Shown here piece after piece: positions 1-13,100 of a stretch of DNA of 64,000 nucleotides. Under the pieces are notes generated by a model. The model was given only the letters and a program-made list of their open reading frames with translations, had not been told where the DNA came from and did no database searches. Source of the DNA: Archivesica marissinica (lineage: Eukaryota > Mollusca > Bivalvia > Venerida > Vesicomyidae); the NCBI GenBank assembly GCA_014843695.1, contig CM026390.1, forward strand, positions 55,125,294 through 55,189,293, written 5' to 3'. Both the position numbers and the translations under genes were made by a program. The first letter of the stretch is position 1; the number at the start of each line of letters is the position of its first letter.

Positions 1-890
1 TTTGCTGCTATCTGACGTAGAATGGCTGTTTGATATACAGTGTTTGCTGCTATCTGACGTAGAATGGCTGTTTGATATACAGCGTTTGCTGCTATCTGAC
101 GTAGAATGGCTGTTTGATATACAGTGTTTGTTGCTATCTGACGTAGAATGGCTGTTTGATATACAGTGTTTGCTGCTATCTGATGTAGAATGGCTGTTTG
201 ATATACAGCGTTTGCTGCTATCTGACGTAGAATGGCTGTTTGATATACAGTGTTTGCTGCTATCTGACGTAGAATGGCTGTTTGATATACAGCGTTTGCT
301 GCTATCTGACGTAGAATGGCTGTTTGATATACAGCGTTTGCTGCTATCTGACGTAGAATGGCTGTTTGATATACAGCGTTTACTGCTATCTGACATACAA
401 TGGCTGTTTGATATACAGTGTTTGTTGCTATCTGACGTAGAATGGCTGTTTGATATACAGTGTTTGCTATCTGACGTAGAATGGCTGTTTGATATACAGC
501 ATTTGCTGCTATCTGACGTAGAATGGCTGTTTGATATACAGTGTTTGCTATCTGACGTAGAATGGCTGTTTGATATACAGCATTTGCTGCTATCTGACGT
601 AGAATGGCTGTTTGATATACAGCATTTGCTGCTATCTGACGTAGAATGGCTGTTTGATATACAGCATTTGCTGCTATCTGACGTAGAATGGCTGTTTGAT
701 ATACAGTGTTTGTTGCTATCTGACGTAGAATGGCTGTTTGATATACAGCATTTGCTGCTATCTGACGTAGAATGGCTATATCGCCGGAGGCAGACGAAGA
801 ATGGGTGTTTGATATGACTTTTGATGCTATCTCGGGTAGAATGGGTGTTTGATATGACGCTTGATGCTATCTCATGTATAATGGCTGTTC
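1..890. repeat. 42-bp minisatellite in annexin intron
   Basis: About 18 head-to-tail units of 42 bp (core ctgacgtagaatggctgttt) run from the window edge to about 775, with a few 39-bp units that lack one ctg. Units at 776-890 are strongly diverged, so the right edge is decaying. It lies in the intron after the last annexin exon in the window. The unit length is a multiple of three, so a frame stays open through the array, but this is not evidence of a gene. Confidence 0.95.
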
Positions 891-989
891 AATTTACCTT
901 CAAGGAAGACTAATATGCTATTTCTTTGTAGCCCACCCATCCATTGCACGTAGAGATATAACCATAATTACCCACCCATGCTTGCTTAC

Positions 990-1179
990 CTATAGCCACC
1001 ATACCAATTTCCAGGTTTCCAGACATTTCACCCCTTACTACTTGCTCAATGTCTCTACCAGAGATTCGAGAGTAAGCATCAAATACCGCCCTCAGCTGCT
1101 CAAAACTCTGGGATGCGAGGGTTATGTTAAACTGCGACTCATCGGTACCCAATCTCTTCTCCCCCGCTTGAAACAGGCT
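990..1179 (-). CDS. Annexin exon: repeat III, 190 bp
   Basis: The exon is bounded by an acceptor (ttgttatag) and a donor (GTAAGC). It encodes the end of the II-III linker (LFQAGEK), then RLGTDES and the repeat III helices to MVAI, ending one base into a codon. The calcium-site acidic residue is the Glu in RGEMSG, 38 residues after the Thr of LGT. The usual Arg of the helix B motif is Gln here (ASQSFEQL). At 190 bp it equals the sum of the 94- and 96-bp exons I recall for vertebrate annexin genes, so the intron between them is absent. The next exon lies beyond the left edge. Confidence 0.93.
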
Positions 1180-4100
1180 CTATAACAAGCAATACAACTG
1201 AATCAGAATGGAACAAATAATGACATATGATCATCAATCAGCACAAACAGTCATATCAAAATGAAGGATCATTCACTCGGACTAGAGTACTCATCTATGC
1301 TAAGATCTGGTGGCGATGGATTCCATCAGGAATGAGGTCTCGAGAGTGATTAAGATAAGTTGTAAGAACTTGTTTCGCAATCAAGCTAAAATAAATTTGT
1401 ATAAATTATGCTAAGATCCGACTATTATCTGTTGCTCTTCGTCTTCTTGAAAAATGGATTTGCAATATCGCTAGTTATTTATATTTGAATCATATGGGCC
1501 AATCAGAGCTAATCAATGACAAAGTGTCGTTTCCTGGGCATGAACGATACTACATTAAATAGACCAGAGTTACAACATGGTTACAAGGGTCCACTCGTGC
1601 ACGATTCGTAAAATTAGTATAAGTCACACTCTGGGATCCAAGCTGTAATTAGGGGGCTTTGATTGGCTACCAGAAAGGTCATCAGATGTTGACCTCACAT
1701 ACGGTATCATCAGATCTCAATAGCAATGCTTCCATTGAAGAGATGATTTCAATCAGATTGAAGTATCAATATGGTCGACAAAATTATTTTAAAGGTATAA
1801 TCTTTAATTATTAAAGCGACATTACATCGGTGAAAAAAGCAAATTTCTCTACAGAATGTAAGTTAGAAGGATTTTTAAACATAAAATTAAAGAAATAGTC
1901 AAAACGTGCTACCTCTGTTAGTACAGGTTGAGAAAAGAAAGAATCGATAGATTCTTCCCTTTATATAGTGCGCATTGTCTGAAAGTAGTTCCAGGACTAC
2001 TTTATGAGGGAGTGTTTTTGCAAGAGGTAATAAGTTTAATCTTTTAGGTGATTAACCCTTTCAACCCCAAGTAACTGACATGGACTGGTCCATGATATTT
2101 TTAGACCAATAAATTAATAACAAAATTACATTTGGATCAGTTTATTTATCAAAATGGGTAATTTTATCTAAAAATAGTAATAATTATTACTGGCAAAAAA
2201 GTGCAGATCCTGATGAGACGGCTCGTCACGAGCCGGCTCATCTGGATCTACACTTTTCATAAGCCTATTTAGAGGCCTGTGGGGTTGAAAGGGTTAAACT
2301 AAGCATTATATATGGTACGATTATTTTCCAAATATTTGCCACAGCTTCTGGGTATTTCAACTAATAAATAAGCGTCATATACGACGTTTGTTGACATAAC
2401 AAAATAATGAAAATAGCATAAACGTCCCAGAGTAACCTATGGCCTGTATCCTGAATAGCATCATTTACGGCACAGATTTACCGTTATATCTCACATTTGT
2501 GCTTATGCATATTTATTTTTAAACTAATCTGATTTAAATTATCTCTAAACGACAGTATCACACATTTAGCATCGTCTCCAAAAATAAATAAATTCCGACT
2601 TCCACTGTTTACCATGTTGGAATTATTTCAGAATAAGTTGTAGTAGCAATGCTATTTATATGTAAAAATGTAGTTGTTTCTGCTTTTTGCGATGTAATGT
2701 CGCTTTAAACAAATTAAACAAGTAAATGTGTGACAACAATAATGACATTCGTAACAATGAAGTAAATATATGTATGTAAACAATGATATGTATGTAAACA
2801 ATGACTTAGCAATGAAGTATATACATGTATGTACAGAACATGACACTGTATACATACCTGTGCATCTGTATTAGCTTTATTCATGTCCACATTCTGGTTC
2901 TCCTGTCGGCCACCCTAAATAAATGAAACTTATCACTTAGACAGCAAGAACACATCTGACAAGAAATATACACCCTATAAAAACAAGAAATATACACCCT
3001 ATAAAAACAAGAAATATAAACCCTATAAAAACAAGAAATATAAACCCTATAAAAACAAGAAATATACACCCTATAAAAACAAGAAATATACACCCTATAA
3101 AAACAAGAAATATAAACCCTATAAAAACAAGAAATATAAACCTTATAAAAACAAGAAATATACAACCCTATAAAAACAAGAAATATAAACCTTATAAAAA
3201 CAAGAAATATACAACCCTATAAAAACAAGAAATATAAACCCTATAAAAACAAGAAATATACAACCCTATAAAAACAAGAAATATACAACCCTATAAAAAC
3301 AAGAAATATACAACCCTATAAAAACAAGAAATATACAACCCTATAAAAACAAGAAATATACAACCCTATAAAAACAAGAAATATACACCCTATAAAAACA
3401 AGAAATATAAACCCTATAAAAACAAGAAATATAAACACTGTAGAACAAAATGCCACAATAAATGTGGCCTGGAGTTACAGACCTATTTTCTCAGCTCATC
3501 TATGCATTCTGATTGATAACCATTTATGAGGGATACCCGATTTTTATTTCCTACACAATCAGCCTCCAAACACAAGTATGAAGATTGATAACACACACGC
3601 ATGGAAATTGACAACACGTGTATGAAGATTGACAACACGTGTATGAAGATTGACAACACGTGTATGAAGATTAACAACACGTGTATGAAGATTGACAACA
3701 CGTGTATGAAGATTGACAGCATGTGTATGAAGATTGACAACATGTGTATGAAGATTAACAACATGTGTATGAAGATTGACAGCATGTGTATGAAGATTGA
3801 CAACATGTGTATGAAGATTGATAACATGTGTATGAAGATTGACAACACGTGTATGAAGATTGACAGCATGTGTATGAAGATTGACAACATGTGTATGAAG
3901 ATTGATAACATGTGTATGAAGATTGACAACATGTGTATGAAGATTGACAGCATGTGTATGAAGATTGACAACACATGTATGAAGATTAACAACACGTGTA
4001 TGAAGATTGACAGCATGTGTATGAAGATTGACAACACGTGTATGAAGATTGACAACACGTGTATGAAGATTGACAACATGTGTATGAAGATTGACAACAC

Positions 4101-7100
4101 GTGTATGAAGATTGACAACATGTGTATGAAGATTGACAACACGTGTATGAAGATGAAGATTGACAACATGTGTATGAAGATTGACAACATGTGTATGAAG
4201 ATTGACAACATGTGTATGAAGATGTTCTATATAGAATATACAGAGAACAATTGGGCGAGTCAATACTTATCCCTTGTATACAATAACCTTCTTCCTTGTA
4301 TGCAATCCCTTTTTATAAAATAAATGTCTCCCCTGTACACATTTAACTTCTCCCTTGTATACATTGAACGTTTCCCTTGTATTCATTGAATGTTTCCCTT
4401 GTATACATTGAACTTCTCCCTTGTATACATTGAACTTCTCCCTTGTATACATTGAACGTTTCCCTTGTATTCATTGAACGTTTCCCTTGTACACATTGAA
4501 CTTCTCCCTTGTATACATTGAACTTCTCCCTTGTATACATTGAACTTCTCCCTTGTATACATTGAACTTCTCCCTAGTATACATTGAACTTCTCCCATAT
4601 ATAGAAGGTCTAGCTATTGTGCCTCTATGTGCAACAAATGAGTAATGAACTCATTGTTTGCTGTACACAGACTACTATTTCATCGTTGCACACAGGCTAC
4701 ATTCAAATGTACAATTGTTACAAACACAGATAGTTGTACACAGGATCGTGCATATTACCATCCACGTGGCAGGTATACAGTTGTAAGAGCAACACTTACA
4801 TTAGCCATGGAGATCATTAGTCGTTTGAAATGACCAGACGTGTCAGATGAAATGTCTTTTTCCAGCTTCTGTCGGTACACTGAAATAAGTAGCAGTTTTA
4901 AGTTGTATTAGGCACTTCACACAGTCATTAACCCTTTCCTGCATAGAAGTACCTCTTGACGCCATTACCAATACGGCATACATCGACAATGTAGTAGCCA
5001 AACCAATGTTCATAAACCCATTCCCTCATAAAAGTACCTCTTGACGCCATTACCAATATGGCATACATCGACAATGTAGTAGCCAAACCAATGTTCATAA
5101 ACCCATTCCCTCATAGAAGTACCTCTTGACGCCATTACCAATACGGCATACATGGACAATGTAGTAGCCAAACCAATGTTCATAAACCCTTTCCCTCATA
5201 GAAGTACCTCTTGACGCCATTACCAATACGGCATACATCGACAATGTAGTAGCCAAACCAATGTTCATAAACCCTTTCCCTCATAGAAGCACCTCTTGAC
5301 GCCATTACCAATACGACATACATCGACAATGTAGTAGCCAAACCAATGTTCATAAACCCATTCCCTCATAGAAGTACCTCTTGACGCCATTACCAATACG
5401 GCATACATGGACAATGTAGTAGCCAAACCAATGTTCATAAACCCTTTCCCTCATAGAAGCACCTCTTGACGCCATTACCAATACGACATACATCGACAAT
5501 GTAGTAGCCAAACCAATGTTCATAAACCCTTTCCCTCATAGAAGCACCTCTTGACGCCATTACCAATACGACATACATCGACAATGTAGTAGCCAAACCA
5601 ATGTTCATAAACCCTTTCCCTCATAGAAGTACCTCTTGACGCCATTACCAATACGACATACATCGACAATGTAGTAGCCAAACCAATGTTCATAAACCCT
5701 TTCCCTCATAGAAGCACCTCTTGACGCCATTACCCATACGGCATACATCGACAATATAGTAGCCAAACCAATGTTCATAAACCCTTTCCCTCATAGAAGC
5801 ACCTCTTGACGCCATTACCAATACGGCATACATCGACAATGTAGTAGCCAAACCAATGTTCATAAACCCATTCCCTCATAAAAGTACCTCTTGACGCCAT
5901 TACCAATACGGCATACATCGACAATGTAGTAGCCAAACCAATGTTCATAAACCCATTCCCTCATAGAAGTACCTCTTGACGCCATTACCAATACGGCATA
6001 CATGGACAATGTAGTAGCCAAACCAATGTTCATAAACCCTTTCCCTCATAGAAGTACCTCTTGACGCCATTACCAATACGGCATACATCGACAATGTAGT
6101 AGCCAAACCAATGTTCATAAACCCTTTCCCTCATAGAAGCACCTCTTGACGCCATTACCAATACGACATACATCGACAATGTAGTAGCCAAACCAATGTT
6201 CATAAACCCATTCCCTCATAGAAGTACCTCTTGACGCCATTACCAATACGGCATACATGGACAATGTAGTAGCCAAACCAATGTTCATAAACCCTTTCCC
6301 TCATAGAAGCACCTCTTGATGCCATTACCAATACGACATACATCGACAATGTAGTAGCCAAACCAATGTTCATAAACCCTTTCCCTCATAGAAGCACCTC
6401 TTGACGCCAATACCCATACGGCATACATCGACAATGTAGTAGCCAAACCAATGTTCATAAACCCTTTCCCTCATAGAAGTACCTCTTGATGCCATTACCA
6501 ATACGACATACATCGACAATGTAGTAGCCAAACCAATGTTCATAAACCCTTTCCCTCATAGAAGCACCTCTTGACGCCATTACCCATACGGCATACATCG
6601 ACAATATAGTAGCCAAACCAATGTTCATAAACCCTTTCCCTCATAGAAGCACCTCTTGACGCCATTACCAATACGGCATACATCGACAATGTAGTAGCCA
6701 AACCAATGTTCATAATAAAGGCCAGAATCTCATGTAGTTCCAGTAATATATATGGAGGTGGGATAGATATGGTATCTATTTATCCACTGCATAATAGCTA
6801 AATGGCTGTTGTTTGTATGGAGATATAATAGTACATTATTAACCTAAATCTCTATGAAGGAAAGGGTTAAAGTAGAGACATTTCTAACAACTTTCATACC
6901 ACATAACATAAAGGCTATATATACTTACCGTAGTTATATATAAATAAACATGGAATTTGAATCATGTTGCTGTATACGTACTTAGAATCTACGCCATAAG
7001 CTTTATAATAGCCATTGCCTTAGTTACAGAAATGAAGATTACAATATACTGTTCGAGAGCAATTCAGCAGCTAAAGATTTTTATTTGTTTTTGTGGTTTA

Positions 7101-10100
7101 AAGCCGTACCAACAGCTTAGGTCATACGGCAACGCTCCAGCTACTATTTGTGGAGGAAGATCACGGGTGCCACTCCCGAGCATTATTTCAGGCACCCGGG
7201 TAGAACCACAAACCTTCTGCAAGCCAGCAGCAAAAGATTTACTTAGAATAGGAAGTGCAAGCATGTAAACGGCACTTAAATTTTTGAAGTACATTTCCTA
7301 AGGTAGGTTGCATGTTCGCCGTTATTTGTAGAATGCTTTTAAAAAACTATTTCACAACAGATGATAAAACATTGACTACACATTTGAACATTGACTACAC
7401 ATTTGGTTAAACATTGACTACACATTTGGTTAAACACTACACATTTGAACATTGACTACACATTTGGTTAAACATTGACTACACATTTGGTTAAACACTG
7501 ACTACACATTTGAACATTGACTACACATTTGGTTAAACATTGACTACACATTTGAACATTGACTACACATTTGGTTAAACATTGACTACACATTTGAACA
7601 TTGACTACACATTTGAACATTGACTACACATTTGGTTAAACATTGACTACACATTTGATGAAAAATTTACTCCACATGCGGTTAAACACCGACTACACAT
7701 TTGGTTAAACATTGACTACACATTTGGATAAACATTGACTACACATTTGGTTAAACATTGACTACACATTCGGTTAAACACTGATTACACATTTGGATAA
7801 ACATTGACTACACATTTGGTTAAACACTGACTACACATTTGAACATTGACTACACATTTGGTTAAACATTGACTACACATTTGGTTAAACATTGACTACA
7901 CATTTGGTTAAACATTGACTACACATTTGGTTAAACATTGACTACACATTTGATGAAAAATTTACTCCACATGCGGTTAAACACTGACTACACATTTGGT
8001 TAAACATTTGACTACACATTTGGATAAACATTGACTACACATTTGGTTAAACATTGACTACACATTTGGTTAAACATTGACTACACATTTGGTTAAACAC
8101 TGACTACACATTTGGTTAAACACTGACTACACATGGTTAAACACCGATTACATATTCAGTTAAACATTGACAACACAATTGGTTAAACATTAACTACACA
8201 TTTAGTTAAACAATGACTACACATTTGTTATACATTAACTACACATTTGGTTAAACATTGACTACACAATTAGTTAAACATTAACTACACATTTGGTTAA
8301 ACATCGACTACACAATTAGCTAAACATTTGGTTAAACATTGACTACACAATTAGCTAAACATTGATTACACAATTAGTTAAACATTGACTACACATTTGG
8401 TTAAACACTGACTACACAATTGTTATACATTGACTACACATTTGGTTAAACATTGACTACACAATTAGCTAAACATTGATTACACAATTGTTATACATTG
8501 ACTACACATTTGGTTAAACATTGACTACACAATTGTTAAAAGTTAAATATTGACTACACATTTGGATAAACATTGACTACACAAGTAGTTAAACATTGAC
8601 TACACATTTGGTTAAACATTGACTACACAAGTAGTTAAACATTGACTACACATTTGGTTAAACATTGACTAAACAATTAGTTAAACATTGACTACACAAT
8701 TAGTTAAACATTGTCTACACATTTGGTTAAACATTGACTACACAATTGTTATACATTGACTACACAATTGTTAAACATTAACTACACAATTAGTTAAACA
8801 TTGACTATACAATTAGTTAAACATTGACTACACAATTAGTTAAACATTGACTACACAATTAGTTAAACATTGACTATACAATTAGTTAAACATTGACTAC
8901 ACATTTGGTTAAACATTGACTACACAATTAGTTAAACATTGACTACGCAATTAGTTAAACATTGACTACACAATTAGTTAAACATTGACTACACAATTAG
9001 TTAAACATTGACTACACAATTAGTTAAACATCGACTACACAATTAGTTAAACATCGACTACACAATTAGTTAAACATCGACTACACAATTAGTTAAACAT
9101 TGACTACACAATTAGTTAAACATTGACTACACAATTAGTTAAACATTGACTACACAATTAGTTAAACATTGACTACACATTTGTTATACATTAACTACAC
9201 ATTTGTTATACATTGACTACACAATTAGTTAAACATCGACTACACAATTAGTTAAACATTGACTACACAATTAGTTAAACATTGACTACACAATTAGTTA
9301 AACATTGACTACACATTTGTTATACATTGACTACACAATTGTTATACATTGACTACACAATTGTTATACATTGACTACACAATTAGTTAAACATTGACTA
9401 TACAATTAGTTAAACATTGACTACACATTTGGTTAAACATTGACTACGCAATTAGTTAAACATTGACTACGCAATTAGTTAAACATTGACTACACAATTA
9501 GTTAAACATTGACTACACAATTAGTTAAACATTGACTACACAATTAGTTAAACATCGACTACACAATTAGTTAAACATCGACTACACAATTAGTTAAACA
9601 TCGACTATACAATTAGTTAAACATCGACTACACAATTAGTTAAACATTGACTACACAATTAGTTAAACATTGACTACACATTTGTTATACATTAACTACA
9701 CATTTGTTATACATTGACTACACAATTAGTTAAACATCGACTACACAATTAGTTAAACATTGACTACACAATTAGTTAAACATTGACTACACAATTAGTT
9801 AAACATTGACTACACATTTGTTATACATTGACTACACAATTGTTATACATTGACTACACAATTAGTTAAACATTGACTACACAATTGTTATACATTGACT
9901 ACACAATTGTTATACATTGACTACACAATTGTTAAACATTGACTACACATTTGGTTAACGTGTGAAACATGGAAGTATTTACTGGAGTGGTATGTTTGGT
10001 TGATCGCCTGTATCTGTGCATTACTTCTCGAGCACAATATCTCAATCATAGCATCCTCATCAGTTCCGATACCCTGCAAACAGAGAAACACACCTCAGTT

Positions 10101-13100
10101 AATGCACCTCATCGTTATAATGCAGTCAATTCTCTCCACTACAGAAAACCTGTATGCAATGCCAAAAGTTCATCGGGGCATCATGTACATGGTCATAACT
10201 TGGCAACTATTGGAGTTGAAAATGGCATAAACAAACATGTACATGCATTTTGTTGCAAATAAATTTCGTTAAAGCCAATAGAAGAATTGAATTTAATGTT
10301 AGAATTTATATGCTTTGCAAGCTTTTAATAGGAGAAGTTTCCAGGCAAGGCTTGTAAGAAAATAACACATTTCATGTACATTCAGAGTTGTTTCATTATT
10401 TAACTATATTTAGAATGTTAAATGTAATATTTCTTGAAAACAAAGGAAAACTTATAGCTGTCATTGATTCCGGGGTTATTCACCATTGATGTTGAGGTTA
10501 TTCACCATTGATGTTGAGGTTATTCATCATTGATGCTGGGGTTATTCATCACTGATGCCAGGGTTATTCATCATTGATGTTGAGGTTATTCATCATTGAT
10601 GTTGAGGTTATTCATCATTGATGCTGTGGTTATTCATCATTGTTGCTGGGGTTATTCATCATTGATGTTGAGGTTATTCATCATTGTTGCTGGGATTATT
10701 CATCATTGTTGCTGGGATTATTCATCATTGATGTTGAGGTTATTCATCATTGTTGCTGGGGTTATTCATCATTGTTGCTGGGGTTATTCATCATTGAGGT
10801 TATTCATCATTGTTGCTGGGGTTATTCATCAATGTTGCTGTAGTTATTCACCAATGTTGTCGGGTTTATTCACCATTATTGTCGAGTCGGTGGTTATTCA
10901 CCGACATTGTCGGGGGTTATTCATCATTGTTGCTGTAGTTATTCACCATTGTTGCTGTAGTTATTCACCATTGTTGTCGGGGTTATTCACCATTGTTGCT
11001 GTAGTTATTCACCATTGTTGTCGGGGTTATTCACCATTGTTGTCGGGGTTATTCACCATTGTTGCTGTAGTTATTCACCATTGTTGTCGGGGTTATTCAC
11101 CATTGTTGTCGGGGTTATTCACCATTGTTGTCGGGGTTATTCACCATTGTTGTCGGGGTTATTCACCATTGTTGCCGGGGTTATTCACCATTGTTGTCGG
11201 GGTTATTCACCATTGTTGTCGGGGTTATTCACCATTGTTGTTGGGGTTATTCACCATTGTTGCCGGGGTTATTCACCATTGTTGTCGGGGTTATTCACCA
11301 TTGTTGGTCTGCAGAGGTTCACACAGCCATACAAGAAGTCAACACTTTTAAAAGCCAAACAGCAAGCACAATGTCAGATATCTAGAGTAACTCACCCTCA
11401 TTGCTCTCTTAAGTTCATAGGCATCATACTCATCTGTCCTCATCATCAGAGCAAGTACAACGTCTTCAAAATGCCCCCCTAACTCACTCTTCAAATCTTG
11501 AATCAAATCCTGCAAATTATACATTTAGTTATAGTTAGTGATGAGTGACCCGTCCTTATCATGGGCCATACAATATTCATAATGCACAGGTGACTACTGT
11601 AACCAAGTAATTATTGAGATAATATTTTCCACTCACTTCCAGGTAAATTTAAAAATTGCTTAACCTCAAAACCGGTATTCATTCATTATCTGGCAGAAAC
11701 AGATTTATTCACATCTGAAAGTCAGATATCTGTTCAGAAAGGCATAATTGAACTGTATGCGAGTGTCCCGTACATTGTATGTGAGTGTCCCGTACACTGT
11801 ATGCGAGTGTCCCATACACTGTATGTGAGTGTCCTGTACACGAGTGTCCCCATACACTGCATGTGAGTGTCCCGCAAACTGTATGCCAGTGTCCTGTACA
11901 CTGTATGCGAGTGTCCTGTATATGAGTGTCCCGTACACTGTATGCGAGAGTCCCATACACTGTATGCGAGAGTCCCGTACACTGTATATGAGTGTCCCAT
12001 ACACTGCATGAGAGTGTCCCGTACACTGTATATGAGTGTCCCATACACTGTATGCGAGTGTCCCATACACTGTATATGAGTGTCCCATACACTGTATGCG
12101 AGAGTCCCATACACTGTATGCGAGAGTCCCGTACACTGTATATGAGTGTCCCATACACTGCATGAGAGTGTCCCGTACACTGTATATGAGTGTCCCATAC
12201 ACTGTATGTGAGTGTCCCATACACTGTATATGAGTGTCCCATACACTGTATGCGAGAGTCCCATACACTGTGTATGAGTGTCCCGTACACTGTATATGAG
12301 TGTCCCATACACTGTATGCGAGAGTCCCATACACTGTGTATGAGTGTCCCGTACACTGTATATGAGTGTCCCGTACACTGTATATGAGTGTCCCATACAC
12401 TGTATGCGAGTGTCCCATACACTGTATATGAGTGTCCCATACACTGTGTGTGAGTGTCCCATACACTGTATGTGAGTGTCCCATACACTGTATGTGAGTG
12501 TCCCATACACTGTATGTGAGTGTCCCATACACTGTATGCGAGAGTCCCATACACTGTATGCAAGTGGTAAATCCGACATTACACATAGCATTGTCGTCAT
12601 ACTATATGGCAAATCCCATTTCATCTGTGTGACGCAAGTTGAATTGTATGTATGTATGTATGTAGAGTAGATGTGTGTACAAGAAATAATACCTTTCCAA
12701 AGCAAGTCTTGAACATCTGTTTGATCTGCTGTCTCTGACTGTTTGTTCTGTAAGCCAGTATGTCTATAATAGCTTTCTCATCCGTGCCTGCAGATAAAGT
12801 GTACACGAGTTGTACTACTACTACATATTCTTTGTAATACATGTGTCAATTAGCGATCGTATCCTTGGAATATTGACAGTCTCGAGATGCATTGAGTAGG
12901 CGGGGCTTAGTGTATGTTAACCCGACAGCTTGTACTGGCAACAGAATACTTCATTAAAGTCAGGAATGATCTACTCAACAAATAAACTGAAGTTGGATGT
13001 TAGTATAAGCTTTATTTATTTTACAACGAGCGTGAAACAAGCTTTAACAACTTATATTAATCACTCTCGTTGGAGTGGATGAGAGAGTCTATGTGGCCAT

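Noticed and set aside
2..817. 271-codon plus-strand open frame
   Set aside because: It is the 42-bp minisatellite read in a stop-free frame; there is no non-repeat coding sequence.
2206..2257. Hammerhead ribozyme, suggested by ctgatgag before a hairpin
   Set aside because: The GAAA box that must follow stem II is absent, and the palindrome is explained by the MITE interior.
11705..12705. Three overlapping minus frames of 280-320 codons
   Set aside because: A 22-bp repeat without stops rotates through all frames; the host exon at 12693-12787 lies outside it.
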